Assembly: GCA_900768245.1 (NCBI GenBank)
Contig: CAAGCE010000193.1
Span: forward strand, 35,928-99,927
Reading direction: 5' to 3'
Length of the DNA stretch: 64,000 bases
Origin: Oscillospiraceae bacterium
GTDB lineage: Bacteria; Bacillota; Clostridia; Oscillospirales; Ruminococcaceae
Below the pieces are notes generated by a model. It worked only from the letters and a program-made list of their open reading frames with translations, was not told the DNA's origin and searched no databases. Position numbers and translations under genes: made by a program. This document shows, piece after piece, positions 18,505-26,971 of this stretch (positions are counted from its first letter, which is position 1; the number at the start of each line of letters is the position of its first letter).

Positions 18505-19342
18505 TGGCAAAGCAATTTCAGCCAATGTAAAAGCACAGGTCAAGGCTGAAGCCGATAAACTTAAAGAGCAGGGAATAGAGATAGGTCTTGCAGTTGTAAT
18601 TGCCGGAAATAATCCTGCATCAAGAGTTTATGTAAACAATAAAAAGAAAGCTTGTGCAGAGGTCGGATTTAATTCATATGAATATGCACTTTCCGAAGAA
18701 ACTACACAGGAAGAACTTCTTGATCTTGTAAAAAAGCTTAATGAAGATGACAAAGTAAACGGTATTCTTGTTCAGCTTCCTCTCCCTGAGCATATTGATG
18801 AAAATGCTGTTATCAATACAATTCGTCCTGAAAAAGACGTTGACGCATTTCACCCTGAAAATGTCGGACATATTATGATAGGCGACTTTAATTTTCTGCC
18901 GTGTACACCTGCCGGCGTAATGGAAATGCTTGCTCAGAGCGGTATTGAAACCGAGGGCAAGGATTGTGTTGTTATCGGAAGAAGCAACATTGTCGGAAAA
19001 CCTATGGCAATGCTTCTTCTTCACAAGAATGCTACTGTTACAATATGTCATTCACGTACAAAAAATCTTGCTGAAATATGCAGAAGAGCTGATATTCTCG
19101 TTGCGGCAGTCGGAAGGGCTAAATTTGTAACAGCTGATATGATAAAAGACGGTGCAGTTGTTATTGATGTCGGTATGAACAGACTTGAAAGCGGCAAGCT
19201 TTGCGGTGATGTTGATTATGACGGCTGCTTTGAAAAAGCAGGATATATCACACCTGTTCCGGGCGGAGTAGGTCCTATGACAATTGCAATGCTTATGAAA
19301 AATACCCTTACATCTGCAAAAGTCAAAAATAACATAAAATAA
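18488..19342 (+). CDS. folD: Methylene-tetrahydrofolate dehydrogenase/cyclohydrolase
   Basis: FolD (284 residues) interconverts methylene-, methenyl- and formyl-tetrahydrofolate and so supplies the formyl donor for fmt and purine synthesis. The catalytic Lys lies in YVNNKKKACAEVG (about 45-57). QLPLPEHI (about 95-102), GRSNIVGKP (about 162-170) and PVPGGVGPMT (about 257-266) are all present. ATG 18488 with CGGAGGA upstream is the start; it overlaps the lgt end by 17 bases. A terminator-like hairpin follows. Confidence 0.97.
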   Translation: MAKIIDGKAISANVKAQVKAEADKLKEQGIEIGLAVVIAGNNPASRVYVNNKKKACAEVGFNSYEYALSEETTQEELLDLVKKLNEDDKVNGILVQLPLPEHIDENAVINTIRPEKDVDAFHPENVGHIMIGDFNFLPCTPAGVMEMLAQSGIETEGKDCVVIGRSNIVGKPMAMLLLHKNATVTICHSRTKNLAEICRRADILVAAVGRAKFVTADMIKDGAVVIDVGMNRLESGKLCGDVDYDGCFEKAGYITPVPGGVGPMTIAMLMKNTLTSAKVKNNIK

Positions 19343-19355
19343 ACGTATAAAACAG

Positions 19356-19396
19356 CACCTCCCGTGTCAATAATATGACTTGGGAGGTGTTTTTTT
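19356..19396 (+). terminator. Terminator hairpin overlapping the next gene's ribosome site
   Basis: CACCTCCC (19356-19363) pairs with GGGAGGTG (19382-19389), reinforced by an inner GTCA/TGAC stem around an ATAATA loop, and a run of seven T follows (19390-19396). By form this is an intrinsic terminator for folD. Its right arm is also the Shine-Dalgarno sequence of the downstream penicillin-binding protein, and the T-run runs straight into that gene's TTG start. Confidence 0.8.
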
Positions 19397-20978
19397 GTCA
19401 GGCAGAATAAAGTTTTTGATAGTGTTGCTGTCTATTTTCGCGATACTGCTTTCAGTACAGGTCTTTATAATAAAAAATGATGAAAAAGTTATAAAAGCGT
19501 CAGCAGGCAGGGGACAATATAAAATAAGCAATATCGGCGAATACGCTTCCATATATGATTGCAACGGTCAGCGGCTCAATAATCTTTCATACGAATACAA
19601 AGCTGTAATAGACCCAAACAGCGAAAATGCTCTGAAAATTATTTCATATATAGATGATATTGATACCTATACAAACGGTATGAAAGGTAATCTTCCGTTT
19701 TTATGCAACGTTTCACAGGAGTACATTGATAATACGATTGTTTTTAAAAATGCAGTAAGAACAGACAGCGATCAGCTTGCAAGGCATATTGTAGGTTATA
19801 CATCAGACAATAAGGGCGTATGCGGCATTGAATACGGTTTTGACAGCTTTTTAAGGGAAAACTATACAAAAAATGAAGCCACATTCAGCATAAATGCGGT
19901 GGGAAGTGTTCTTGACGGGCTTTATTCGGATTGTTCTTTTGCCGAGCCGCTTGATTCTGGAGTTGTTACAGCAATTGACTCAGATATTCAGATGATATGT
20001 GAAAATGCACTGAAATATTCGGGTATAGATATGGGAACTGTTATTGTTATGGACGTAAAAACAGGGGAGATAAAAGCCTGTGTAAGCTATCCTCAGTTTG
20101 ACCCTGATGACCTTGAAGCAAGTATAAATGATGAACGTTCGCCGTTTATCAATCGTGCATTTTCGGCATACAGCGTTGGTTCAATTTTTAAGCTTGTAAC
20201 CTCCGCAGCTGCATTGGAGCTTGGGATAAGTCCTGATTTTACCTATACCTGTGACGGTTCAATTGACGTGAATGGACAGATATTTAACTGTCATAAATGG
20301 GGCGGTCACGGTGAAATAAATATGTATGAAGCAATAGAGCTTTCCTGCAATCCGTATTTTATTGCATTAAGCGAATATATTGATACGGACTGTTTTCTGG
20401 ATACGGCTCGGAAGTTTGGATTTAGTGAACAAACAGAATTATGCAATGGTATTACATCTGTTTCAGGTTATCTTCCAACATCCCGTGAGCTTTCAGTAAG
20501 AGCAGAGCTTGGCAACTTTTCATTCGGACAGGGCAAGCTTACTGCTACGCCGTTACAAATATGCCGAATGACAGCTGCAATTGCAAATAACGGAATGTGT
20601 CCTTATCCAAAGCTTATTCTCGGAATAAAAAATGCAGACGGAACATTTGACAAAACAGAATATCCTATAAATCAAAGAGTCATTTCCTATCTTACTGCCA
20701 AAAAGCTGCAGCAATTTATGACTGACACAGTAAATGCGGATAATTCATATTCAAAATCATATATAGTTTCAAGTGCGGGAAAAACCTCTACCGCTCAGAC
20801 AGGACGTTTTAATGAAAACGGCACAGAGCAATTGAATTGTTGGTTTACCGGATATTTTCCGACCGATAACCCACAATATGCTGTTACGGTCATGATCGAA
20901 AACGGTTATTCTGGAAATGCTACCGCTGCACCTATATACAAGCAAATCGCAGAATCCATAACTATAGGTCACCTCTAA
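19395..20978 (+). CDS. Class B penicillin-binding protein (transpeptidase)
   Basis: This protein of about 527 residues starts at TTG 19395 with GGAGGTG five bases upstream. An N-terminal membrane anchor (about 5-22) is followed by a dimerisation-like region and the transpeptidase domain (about 205-525). The active site is visible: S-x-x-K as SIFK (263-266), S-x-N as SCN (317-319), and the third box as KTS (463-465), where KTG is usual. It is about 100 residues shorter than SpoVD or FtsI of Bacillus and has no PASTA repeats, so the subtype (PbpA/MrdA-like division, elongation or sporulation enzyme) cannot be fixed. Confidence 0.88.
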   Translation: MSGRIKFLIVLLSIFAILLSVQVFIIKNDEKVIKASAGRGQYKISNIGEYASIYDCNGQRLNNLSYEYKAVIDPNSENALKIISYIDDIDTYTNGMKGNLPFLCNVSQEYIDNTIVFKNAVRTDSDQLARHIVGYTSDNKGVCGIEYGFDSFLRENYTKNEATFSINAVGSVLDGLYSDCSFAEPLDSGVVTAIDSDIQMICENALKYSGIDMGTVIVMDVKTGEIKACVSYPQFDPDDLEASINDERSPFINRAFSAYSVGSIFKLVTSAAALELGISPDFTYTCDGSIDVNGQIFNCHKWGGHGEINMYEAIELSCNPYFIALSEYIDTDCFLDTARKFGFSEQTELCNGITSVSGYLPTSRELSVRAELGNFSFGQGKLTATPLQICRMTAAIANNGMCPYPKLILGIKNADGTFDKTEYPINQRVISYLTAKKLQQFMTDTVNADNSYSKSYIVSSAGKTSTAQTGRFNENGTEQLNCWFTGYFPTDNPQYAVTVMIENGYSGNATAAPIYKQIAESITIGHL

Positions 20979-20983
20979 AAGAA

Positions 20984-21042
20984 AAAACAGCAGATAAACA
21001 GGAACAACACAATTAAGTGCCTGCTGTTTCATCTGCTGTTGA
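20984..21042. terminator. Hairpin between converging genes
   Basis: AACAGCAGAT (20986-20995) pairs with ATCTGCTGTT (21031-21040). Read on the minus strand the stem is followed by a run of T, so it mainly terminates the small cysteine protein gene. On the plus strand the T content after the stem is weaker. Confidence 0.6.
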
Positions 21043-21057
21043 GTGTTTGGTTTTTAA

Positions 21058-21267
21058 TTAATCATCATCAAAGTTTCCCGGAATATGGAGCTGTTTAACA
21101 GGGATTCTCTTTAATGGAGAATAAACATATTTTGGACATGATGAATCTCCGTTTACAAGACCTCTTTTCTCACAGAGAACTTTTCCGCCGTCCTTAGCTC
21201 TCACGCCGAAATGGCAATACTGGCACTGTGGCGGAATATCATTGCCGAAATATTTTTTCTTTGCCAT
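21058..21267 (-). CDS. Small four-cysteine protein, function unknown
   Basis: This 69-residue protein is not one I can assign. It begins AKKKYFGNDIPPQC and has a C-x2-C pair (QCQYC), then single cysteines in VLCEKRG and SSCPKY, an arrangement able to bind zinc or an iron-sulphur cluster. The N-terminus is basic, and the C-terminus ends FDDD. I chose ATG 21267 because AAAGGAA lies nine bases upstream; an in-frame TTG at 21285 would place that site inside the gene. It has its own extended -10 promoter and a terminator, so it is a single-gene unit downstream of ylbJ. Confidence 0.75.
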   Translation of the reverse strand: MAKKKYFGNDIPPQCQYCHFGVRAKDGGKVLCEKRGLVNGDSSCPKYVYSPLKRIPVKQLHIPGNFDDD

Positions 21268-21308
21268 ACTATCAGTTCCTTTCAATTGTATCTATTATAT
21301 TAATATTT

Positions 21309-21318
21309 ATTATATCAC
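21309..21318 (-). promoter_or_regulatory. Extended -10 promoter for the four-cysteine protein
   Basis: On the minus strand GTGATATAAT (21318-21309) combines TATAAT with an upstream TG. No good -35 box is visible 17 bases further up, so it would rely on the extended -10. The predicted start of transcription is about 35 bases before the gene. Confidence 0.45.
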
Positions 21319-22403
21319 ATTTTTTTATTTTTGGCTATATAATTATTTGATAACAATAAAATTGTCATAATTAACAAAAACAAGCTTGGTATTGGTGAAA
21401 TATGACGATAACCAACTGTAAAACTACTGCTAATTTGGAGTGTTTCATCTATTCTAAAAACATATATTATAATTTTACAACAAATATATGAAATAAATAT
21501 TGACATAATTCTGCATAAGTAATAAATATTAGTTGACAAACCATTTTGAATGATTCCCTCTACCTGCATTATAACGCAAAGTCCACCGAAAGATAAAAGT
21601 GATGTAACTATCGGCATTAATTCTACGTCGTAGGAAATACCGCTTATATTGCTTATTTCTAAAATAGATCTTATTATGCAAATGCAGTCTGAGTATGAAA
21701 CACCTGCTAAACGTGAAAGCCTGTTTGCCGCAAAAGCTATTGCCCCTGTTTCTTCAAGCACAGCTGTTATAGACGCAAAAAAGATTATAGCACCGCATAT
21801 TTTCAGAATACCTGCTCCGCCTGAATATATAGAATCAATAAAAGTATGCACTGACATATCAAATGAAATTTTTGCTTCTTTTTCTTTTTGAGGAACTTTA
21901 TTTTTTAGCCCCAAAGCTGCTCCCAATATAAAATTTGAAATAAATATACACAAAAAAATAAGCAGTCCCGCTTTAATGCTTGAATATATGGCTGAACCCG
22001 CTACCCCGCAAAAGAAAGCAGGTCCGCCCAGATAGCAATATCCTAACATTTTTTCAGCAGTTGATACATCTATTTTGTTTTGCCTGTGCAGATCTGTAAT
22101 AAGCTTTGCACCTATGGGATAACCTGCAGCAGAGCTTAAAATAAAAACAGAAAAGTATTCGGTCGGTATTCTGAAAATATAACGTGAAACAATATCAAAT
22201 GGTTTGCTTAATGCTTTATATAAATTTGATGAAACAACAAATCCCGATACTACCATAAATGCATATAATGACGGTATTATAGTTGTCAGACAGGTTTTTA
22301 TAGCCTTTACAACGCTTTCTGTCACAGCCTTTGAATAACAGATCAATGCCGCAAGATAGACTATAGCAGCTATTCCGATAAAAATGTTAAGTACCTTTTT
22401 CAT
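21315..22403 (-). CDS. ylbJ: Sporulation integral membrane protein YlbJ
   Basis: This 362-residue polytopic membrane protein starts at ATG 22403 after AAAGAGG; a longer frame to 22643 has no ribosome site. Eight or so hydrophobic segments include two Gate-domain halves typical of nucleoside-transporter-like proteins, with SSAAGYPIGAKLI (about 100-112) and a related segment near 240-300. YlbJ is needed for normal spore cortex/heat resistance in Bacillus and is controlled by sigma-E. The divergent yqfC gene is also a sporulation gene, which supports the call. Confidence 0.87.
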   Translation of the reverse strand: MKKVLNIFIGIAAIVYLAALICYSKAVTESVVKAIKTCLTTIIPSLYAFMVVSGFVVSSNLYKALSKPFDIVSRYIFRIPTEYFSVFILSSAAGYPIGAKLITDLHRQNKIDVSTAEKMLGYCYLGGPAFFCGVAGSAIYSSIKAGLLIFLCIFISNFILGAALGLKNKVPQKEKEAKISFDMSVHTFIDSIYSGGAGILKICGAIIFFASITAVLEETGAIAFAANRLSRLAGVSYSDCICIIRSILEISNISGISYDVELMPIVTSLLSFGGLCVIMQVEGIIQNGLSTNIYYLCRIMSIFISYICCKIIIYVFRIDETLQISSSFTVGYRHISPIPSLFLLIMTILLLSNNYIAKNKKM

Positions 22404-22426
22404 AAGTTGTGCCTCTTTAATTTGAT

Positions 22427-22455
22427 ATTTTATATAAGTCAATAAAGTATATGTC
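22427..22455 (-). promoter_or_regulatory. Candidate sigma-E-type promoter of ylbJ
   Basis: On the minus strand GACATATA (22455-22448) and TATAAAAT (22434-22427) are 13 bases apart, matching the approximate Bacillus sigma-E pattern GTCATATT/CATACAAT at 6 of 8 positions in each box. It lies about 25 bases before the ylbJ ribosome site. No convincing sigma-A promoter competes with it. Confidence 0.5.
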
Positions 22456-22475
22456 CATTTTAAAATTAATATAAT
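22447..22475 (+). promoter_or_regulatory. Candidate sigma-E-type promoter of yqfC-yqfD
   Basis: GTATATG (22447-22453) and AATATAAT (22468-22475) are separated by 14 bases. The -10 agrees with CATACAAT at 6 of 8 positions. The -35 overlaps that of the divergent ylbJ promoter. The TATAAT core could also serve sigma-A, but no TTGACA-like box stands 17 bases upstream. Confidence 0.42.
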
Positions 22476-22512
22476 ATTAGCAAAGAAAAATGACAGGTCG
22501 GAGGACGGTTTT

Positions 22513-22782
22513 ATGAACTTAAAGCTGAAAAGAAAATACAATGGTATGGTCGCCAAGGTATGCAAAAAGCGGCTGTATTTAAATACATATATGAATATGA
22601 CGGACAATACAAGGCTTGAAATAGAAAACTGCCGACGTATCATAGAGTATAATGATATTTATATACGCTTGAGAACATCAACTTTAACAATGCAGGTCTG
22701 GGGCAAAGACCTTAAAATTTCCGACTACAACACCGACGGAATTGTCATTGAGGGAACTTTTTCTTCAGTTGAATTTGAATGA
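22513..22782 (+). CDS. yqfC: Sporulation protein YqfC (YabP/YqfC family)
   Basis: This 89-residue protein belongs to the YabP/YqfC family by size, by the predicted beta-rich core with ENCRRIIEYND (about 39-49) and VWGKDLKI (about 63-70), and by its place directly before yqfD and phoH. In Bacillus yqfC is a sigma-E-dependent mother-cell gene of unknown biochemical role. It starts at ATG 22513 behind GGAGGA. yqfD follows after a few bases. Confidence 0.9.
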   Translation: MNLKLKRKYNGMVAKVCKKRLYLNTYMNMTDNTRLEIENCRRIIEYNDIYIRLRTSTLTMQVWGKDLKISDYNTDGIVIEGTFSSVEFE

Positions 22783-22797
22783 GGAGTGATGTATGCT

Positions 22798-23967
22798 TTG
22801 AATATATTGGGATTTGTTACGTTCAGTATCTTTACAGATGATATTTCAGCTATGCTTAACAAATTAAAAAACAGCGGTTTTTCCATACATAATGTAAAAG
22901 TTGAAAAAGACAGATTTATTATCGGAAATATCCATTGGTACAATCTGAACGAGCTTCAGGAACTTGTAAAAGGCAGCTCAGCAGAGCTTGAAATCCTTAA
23001 TAAGCATGGGATAATTTTCAAACTGATAGAATATAAAAGACGGCTTGGTATAATTATGGGGACGATCTTAGCCTGTGCATTGATCTTTTATTTTTCAAAT
23101 ACTGTACTTGTAATAGAAGTTTACGGAAACGAAAGTATGTCCGACCGGCAAATAATATCTGTACTTAACGATTACGGGATAGCAATCGGAAAATTTATTC
23201 CTGCGCTTGATATTCGCCGCTGTGAACGTCAGATAATCACCGCATTTGATAAATTCAGCTGGATAGGCATACGTTCATCAGGCTGCCGTATTCTTGTAGA
23301 AGTAAGTGAACGTGTAGAAGCGCCTGAAATGGTCGCAACATCTGTACCATGCAATATTATATCCGCTAAAGACGCACAGATCGTTGACATTAAAAATGTT
23401 CATATGGGAATGCTTGTTCCAATGCTTTACGACGGCGTAAAAAAAGGCGATCTGCTGATAAGCGGAACTGTGGACGGAAAGCTTGACCACGATTATTATG
23501 TACACGCTATGGGAGAGATAATAGGAAGGTATGACGAAGAAATAACATTTTTCCAGCCATATATTGATTCGGTACAAAATTATTCGGATGAAATAAACCG
23601 AAAATCATTCTATTTATTCGGAATGCGCATACCCCTTTATGTAAACAAGCCTATTCAGTCCGATTTTGAATATAATGAGGAACTTAATTATCTTCATATT
23701 TTTAAGCTTAGTATCCCTGTGGGAATAATCTGTTCTGAATATAAGCCATATACAATTGATGAAACAGAGTATAACGAAGAGCAGGCTAAGCTCCTGCTTG
23801 AAAATAAAATTGCAAACTATGAAGCAAATTTTTATGACGGTGAGGATCTTAAGATAATCAACAAGCAGTTGGATTATAAAAATAAACAAGATGGCATTGA
23901 AGTCAGCGTTATTTATACATTAGAAGGAGATATAGGCATTGAACAAGAAATTCTGGCAAAATATTAA
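22798..23967 (+). CDS. yqfD: Sporulation membrane protein YqfD
   Basis: YqfD is about 389 residues. I prefer TTG 22798 because GAGGAG (22781-22786) is then 11 bases upstream and the protein starts like its relatives (NILGFVTFSIF); an ATG at 22789 is too close to that site. It has an N-terminal cytoplasmic region, one membrane helix (about 87-106) and a large extracytoplasmic part with SWIGIRSSGCRILVEVSE (about 153-170) and a C-terminal domain. The gene pair yqfC-yqfD upstream of phoH is conserved among endospore formers. Its molecular function is unknown. Confidence 0.9.
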   Translation: MNILGFVTFSIFTDDISAMLNKLKNSGFSIHNVKVEKDRFIIGNIHWYNLNELQELVKGSSAELEILNKHGIIFKLIEYKRRLGIIMGTILACALIFYFSNTVLVIEVYGNESMSDRQIISVLNDYGIAIGKFIPALDIRRCERQIITAFDKFSWIGIRSSGCRILVEVSERVEAPEMVATSVPCNIISAKDAQIVDIKNVHMGMLVPMLYDGVKKGDLLISGTVDGKLDHDYYVHAMGEIIGRYDEEITFFQPYIDSVQNYSDEINRKSFYLFGMRIPLYVNKPIQSDFEYNEELNYLHIFKLSIPVGIICSEYKPYTIDETEYNEEQAKLLLENKIANYEANFYDGEDLKIINKQLDYKNKQDGIEVSVIYTLEGDIGIEQEILAKY

Positions 23968-23999
23968 TTTACCCCCTTTTATTTTTCAAAATAATATGA

Positions 24000-24005
24000 T
24001 ATAAT
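24000..24005 (+). promoter_or_regulatory. Possible -10 box of the phoH-ybeY-era operon
   Basis: TATAAT at 24000-24005 lies within an AT-rich gap between yqfD and phoH and has an upstream TG at 23997-23998, one base further from the box than ideal. No recognisable -35 is found at 16-18 bases, so this is a weak call. Read-through from yqfC-yqfD is also possible because no terminator is seen. Confidence 0.35.
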
Positions 24006-24091
24006 AAAAATAATTATAGATTTGAGCACAAACGTTTAAGTAAATTTTAGTTTTACCTCAAGCTGTAAAATGATGAAGGGCAGGTTTACAC

Positions 24092-25054
24092 ATGGCAGAA
24101 TGTACAGTCAATGTTGAAAATATAGATCAGATAATTGCACTTTTCGGGAATTTCGATGAAAACATCAATATTTTACAGCGTATGTACGGAGTTGCAATTC
24201 TGAGCAGGGGAAATGACATACGAATAAGCGGTGAAGAAGCTAATGTTGAAAAAGCTAAAAATGCCGTAAACGCTCTTATCGAACTTATAAAAAAAGGTGA
24301 AACTATCAACGAGCAGAATATAAGATATATCAATACTCTTGTTGACGAGGGAACATCAGAAAAAGCTGTACAGCTTGCAGACGGCGGAATATGCGTGACC
24401 ACAGGCGGAAAAGTTGTAAAAGCTAAAACCCTTGGTCAGAAAAACTATGTTAAGGCTATCGAAAAAAATACAATAGTAATGGGTGTAGGTCCTGCCGGTA
24501 CAGGTAAGACATATCTTGCTGTTGCAATGGCTGTAAAAGCGTTCAAGGCTCATGAAGTCACAAAAATCATTCTTACAAGACCTGCCGTTGAAGCAGGTGA
24601 AAAGCTTGGATTTCTTCCGGGTGATCTCCAGAACAAGGTCGACCCGTATTTAAGACCGCTCTATGATGCTTTGTTCGATATGTTTGGTGCAGAAACTTTC
24701 GCTAAACATATGGAGCGGGGAAGTATTGAAGTTGCTCCTCTTGCCTATATGCGAGGCAGAACTCTTGATGATTCATTTATCATTCTTGATGAAGCACAGA
24801 ACACAACAAGGGAACAGATAAAAATGTTCCTGACCCGTCTTGGATTTAACAGCAAGATGGTCATTACAGGCGACATCACACAGATAGATCTTCCTGACAG
24901 CAGAAAGTCAGGTCTTATTGATGCTATGCACATACTAAAAAACGTTGATGATATTTCAATAACTCATTTTACAGAAAGAGATGTTGTCAGACATAAGCTT
25001 GTTCAGGATATTATCAAGGCTTATGAAAAGGCAAACGATGAAAGGAAGAAATAA
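24092..25054 (+). CDS. ybeZ: PhoH-like ATPase
   Basis: This 320-residue cytoplasmic P-loop ATPase has an N-terminal KH-like segment (about 1-75), Walker A GPAGTGKTYLA (about 134-144) and Walker B FIILDEAQN (about 228-236). PhoH/YbeZ proteins act with the RNase YbeY, encoded directly after it, in rRNA processing and RNA quality control, probably as an RNA helicase. The gene order yqfC-yqfD-phoH-ybeY-dgkA-era is conserved in Clostridia. The symbol ybeZ follows E. coli usage. Confidence 0.95.
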   Translation: MAECTVNVENIDQIIALFGNFDENINILQRMYGVAILSRGNDIRISGEEANVEKAKNAVNALIELIKKGETINEQNIRYINTLVDEGTSEKAVQLADGGICVTTGGKVVKAKTLGQKNYVKAIEKNTIVMGVGPAGTGKTYLAVAMAVKAFKAHEVTKIILTRPAVEAGEKLGFLPGDLQNKVDPYLRPLYDALFDMFGAETFAKHMERGSIEVAPLAYMRGRTLDDSFIILDEAQNTTREQIKMFLTRLGFNSKMVITGDITQIDLPDSRKSGLIDAMHILKNVDDISITHFTERDVVRHKLVQDIIKAYEKANDERKK

Positions 25055-25055
25055 A

Positions 25056-25568
25056 ATGGCAAAGTTAAAAGTAATGATAAGAAATAATCAGCACGCAGTT
25101 AAAATCCCTGTGGGACTTCGTTTGCTTATCAGAAAATGCTGTCAGGCAGTTCTTACAACAGAAAAGTTTGAAAAAAATGCGGAAGTGAGCGTTTCTTTTG
25201 TTGATAACAACGAAATACGCAGACTTAATAAAATTTACCGTGACAAGGATAAGTCAACCGATGTTCTTTCTTTCCCTTTGGGCGAAAACGGTGTTTATGA
25301 CATCAACAATGAAACAGGTGCATGCCTGCTCGGAGATGTTGTTATATCTATGGAAACCGCTGTTAAACAAGCCCGTATTTACGGTCATTCTCTTGAAAGA
25401 GAGGTTGGCTTCCTTACTGTTCATTCGATGCTTCATCTTCTTGGCTATGACCACGAAACATCAGCTCTGGACGCTGCCAAAATGCATGAAAAAGAAGAGC
25501 TTATCCTTGAATCATTAGGTGTTTCAAGAGATTCAACATATGTATCAAATGCTGACATCAAAGCTTAA
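25056..25568 (+). CDS. ybeY: Endoribonuclease YbeY
   Basis: YbeY (170 residues) is a zinc-dependent endoribonuclease needed for 16S rRNA 3'-end maturation and ribosome quality control. The metal motif H-x3-H-x5-H appears as HSMLHLLGYDH (about 128-138), and STDVLSFP (about 67-74) is conserved. ATG 25056, behind AAGGAAG and one base after the phoH stop, is the start; the longer in-frame extension to 24981 lies inside phoH. Confidence 0.96.
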   Translation: MAKLKVMIRNNQHAVKIPVGLRLLIRKCCQAVLTTEKFEKNAEVSVSFVDNNEIRRLNKIYRDKDKSTDVLSFPLGENGVYDINNETGACLLGDVVISMETAVKQARIYGHSLEREVGFLTVHSMLHLLGYDHETSALDAAKMHEKEELILESLGVSRDSTYVSNADIKA

Positions 25569-26010
25569 AAAGTTTTTTCGCGGATTTAAATTCGCCTTTT
25601 ACGGTATTATATATACTGTCAGAACTCAGATTAATTTTCGCTTTCATATTACGGCAATGATATGGGTGCTGCTTTTATCTTTGTTTTATGATTTAAGCGG
25701 TACTGAATATGCTGTGCTTTTTCTGACATTTTCATCTGTACTTACACTTGAAACGGTCAATACTGCCATAGAAAAGGCAGTTGATCTGTGTACCGAAGAA
25801 CAGCATAAACTTGCCAAAGCTGCAAAGGATACTGCTGCGGGGGCTGTGCTTATTGCAGCAATATTTTCAGTTATCATTGCATTTTTTATGTTTTGGGACA
25901 AGTCTGTCTTTTTAGAGATAGCAGCTTTTTTTACAGCTTTTCCGCTTATGTGGCTTGCTGTTTTGGTGCTTGCTGTCATTTCGTTTATTTTTATTTTCAA
26001 AGGATTATGA
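25549..26010 (+). CDS. dgkA: Diacylglycerol/undecaprenol kinase (DgkA family)
   Basis: This protein of about 153 residues is a small integral-membrane lipid kinase, in Gram-positive bacteria mostly an undecaprenol kinase that feeds the cell-wall lipid carrier pool. Three to four membrane helices are visible. The catalytic motif E-x-x-N-T-A-I-E appears as ETVNTAIEKAVDL (about 67-79). The start is uncertain: ATG 25549 gives the usual N-terminus (LTSKLKKFFRGFKFA) but overlaps ybeY by 20 bases, and GTG 25519 or ATG 25540 are alternatives. The C-terminus carries an extra hydrophobic pair (about 100-150). Confidence 0.9.
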   Translation: MLTSKLKKFFRGFKFAFYGIIYTVRTQINFRFHITAMIWVLLLSLFYDLSGTEYAVLFLTFSSVLTLETVNTAIEKAVDLCTEEQHKLAKAAKDTAAGAVLIAAIFSVIIAFFMFWDKSVFLEIAAFFTAFPLMWLAVLVLAVISFIFIFKGL

Positions 26011-26011
26011 T

Positions 26012-26926
26012 ATGGATACAAAAATTGAATTTATTACAATAGTAGGACGTGCCAACGCTGGCAAATCCTCACTTCTTAATGCACTTGTTGGCGAAAAAAT
26101 CGCTATGATAAGTGCAAAACCTCAGACTACACGAACAAGAATAACAGGTCTTGTTACACAGAATGAGACTCAGTATGTTTTTATGGACACTCCGGGTGTA
26201 CAGAAAGCTAAAAATAAGCTTGGTGAACATATGAATAAGACTGTAAAGGATTCTGTTACCGATGTTGACCTTATTCTTATGGTAGCTGATGCTGCAAAGA
26301 ACATCAATGATATTGACAAGTCGATCATTGCAAGCTTTAAGAAAAAGGATAATGTTATACTTATCCTCAATAAAATAGATCTCATTTCCGAAAAAGAGCA
26401 GATAGCGGTAAAAATCGCTGAATTTTCTGCACTTTATGACTTCAATGCAATTATCCCTATAAGCGTTACTGAAAATGACGGTATTGATATTGTGTGGGAA
26501 GAAACAAAAAAGTATGCAGTTGAAGGTCCTCATTATTTTCCTGATGATTCACTTACAGACCAGCCTGAAAGAGTTCTTGCAAGTGAAATAATCCGTGAGA
26601 AGATACTTAACCTTATGCACGATGAAGTTCCGCACGGTATTGCTGTGACCGTAGAAGAAATGAAAGAGCGTGTTGACCGCAGCGGTGACGATATTCTTGA
26701 TATTTCCGCAGTTATTTTCTGTGAAAGAGAATCGCACAAGGGTATGGTCATTGGCAAAAACGGAACTATGCTCAAGAAAATAGGTCAGCTTGCAAGAGAA
26801 GACCTTGAAAACTTTTTTGAGATCAAAGTTAATTTACAATGCTGGGTAAAAGTAAAGGAAGACTGGAGAAACAAAGAAGCTCTTATCCGTAATTTCGGTC
26901 TTTCAAATAATTCCACTAATAACTAA
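26012..26926 (+). CDS. era: GTPase Era
   Basis: Era (304 residues) binds 16S rRNA near its 3' end and is needed for 30S assembly. The G domain shows the P-loop GRANAGKSS (about 10-18), where GRPNVGKS is commoner, DTPGV (about 58-62) and NKID (about 124-127). The C-terminal KH domain has the signature GMVIGKNGTMLKKIG (about 244-258). It starts at ATG 26012, two bases after the dgkA stop. Together with ybeY and phoH it forms a 16S rRNA maturation cluster. Confidence 0.97.
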   Translation: MDTKIEFITIVGRANAGKSSLLNALVGEKIAMISAKPQTTRTRITGLVTQNETQYVFMDTPGVQKAKNKLGEHMNKTVKDSVTDVDLILMVADAAKNINDIDKSIIASFKKKDNVILILNKIDLISEKEQIAVKIAEFSALYDFNAIIPISVTENDGIDIVWEETKKYAVEGPHYFPDDSLTDQPERVLASEIIREKILNLMHDEVPHGIAVTVEEMKERVDRSGDDILDISAVIFCERESHKGMVIGKNGTMLKKIGQLAREDLENFFEIKVNLQCWVKVKEDWRNKEALIRNFGLSNNSTNN

Positions 26927-26971
26927 AATCAGCAGGGGTATAATTGTAATATAGCTGAAGGAGGCTGTATT

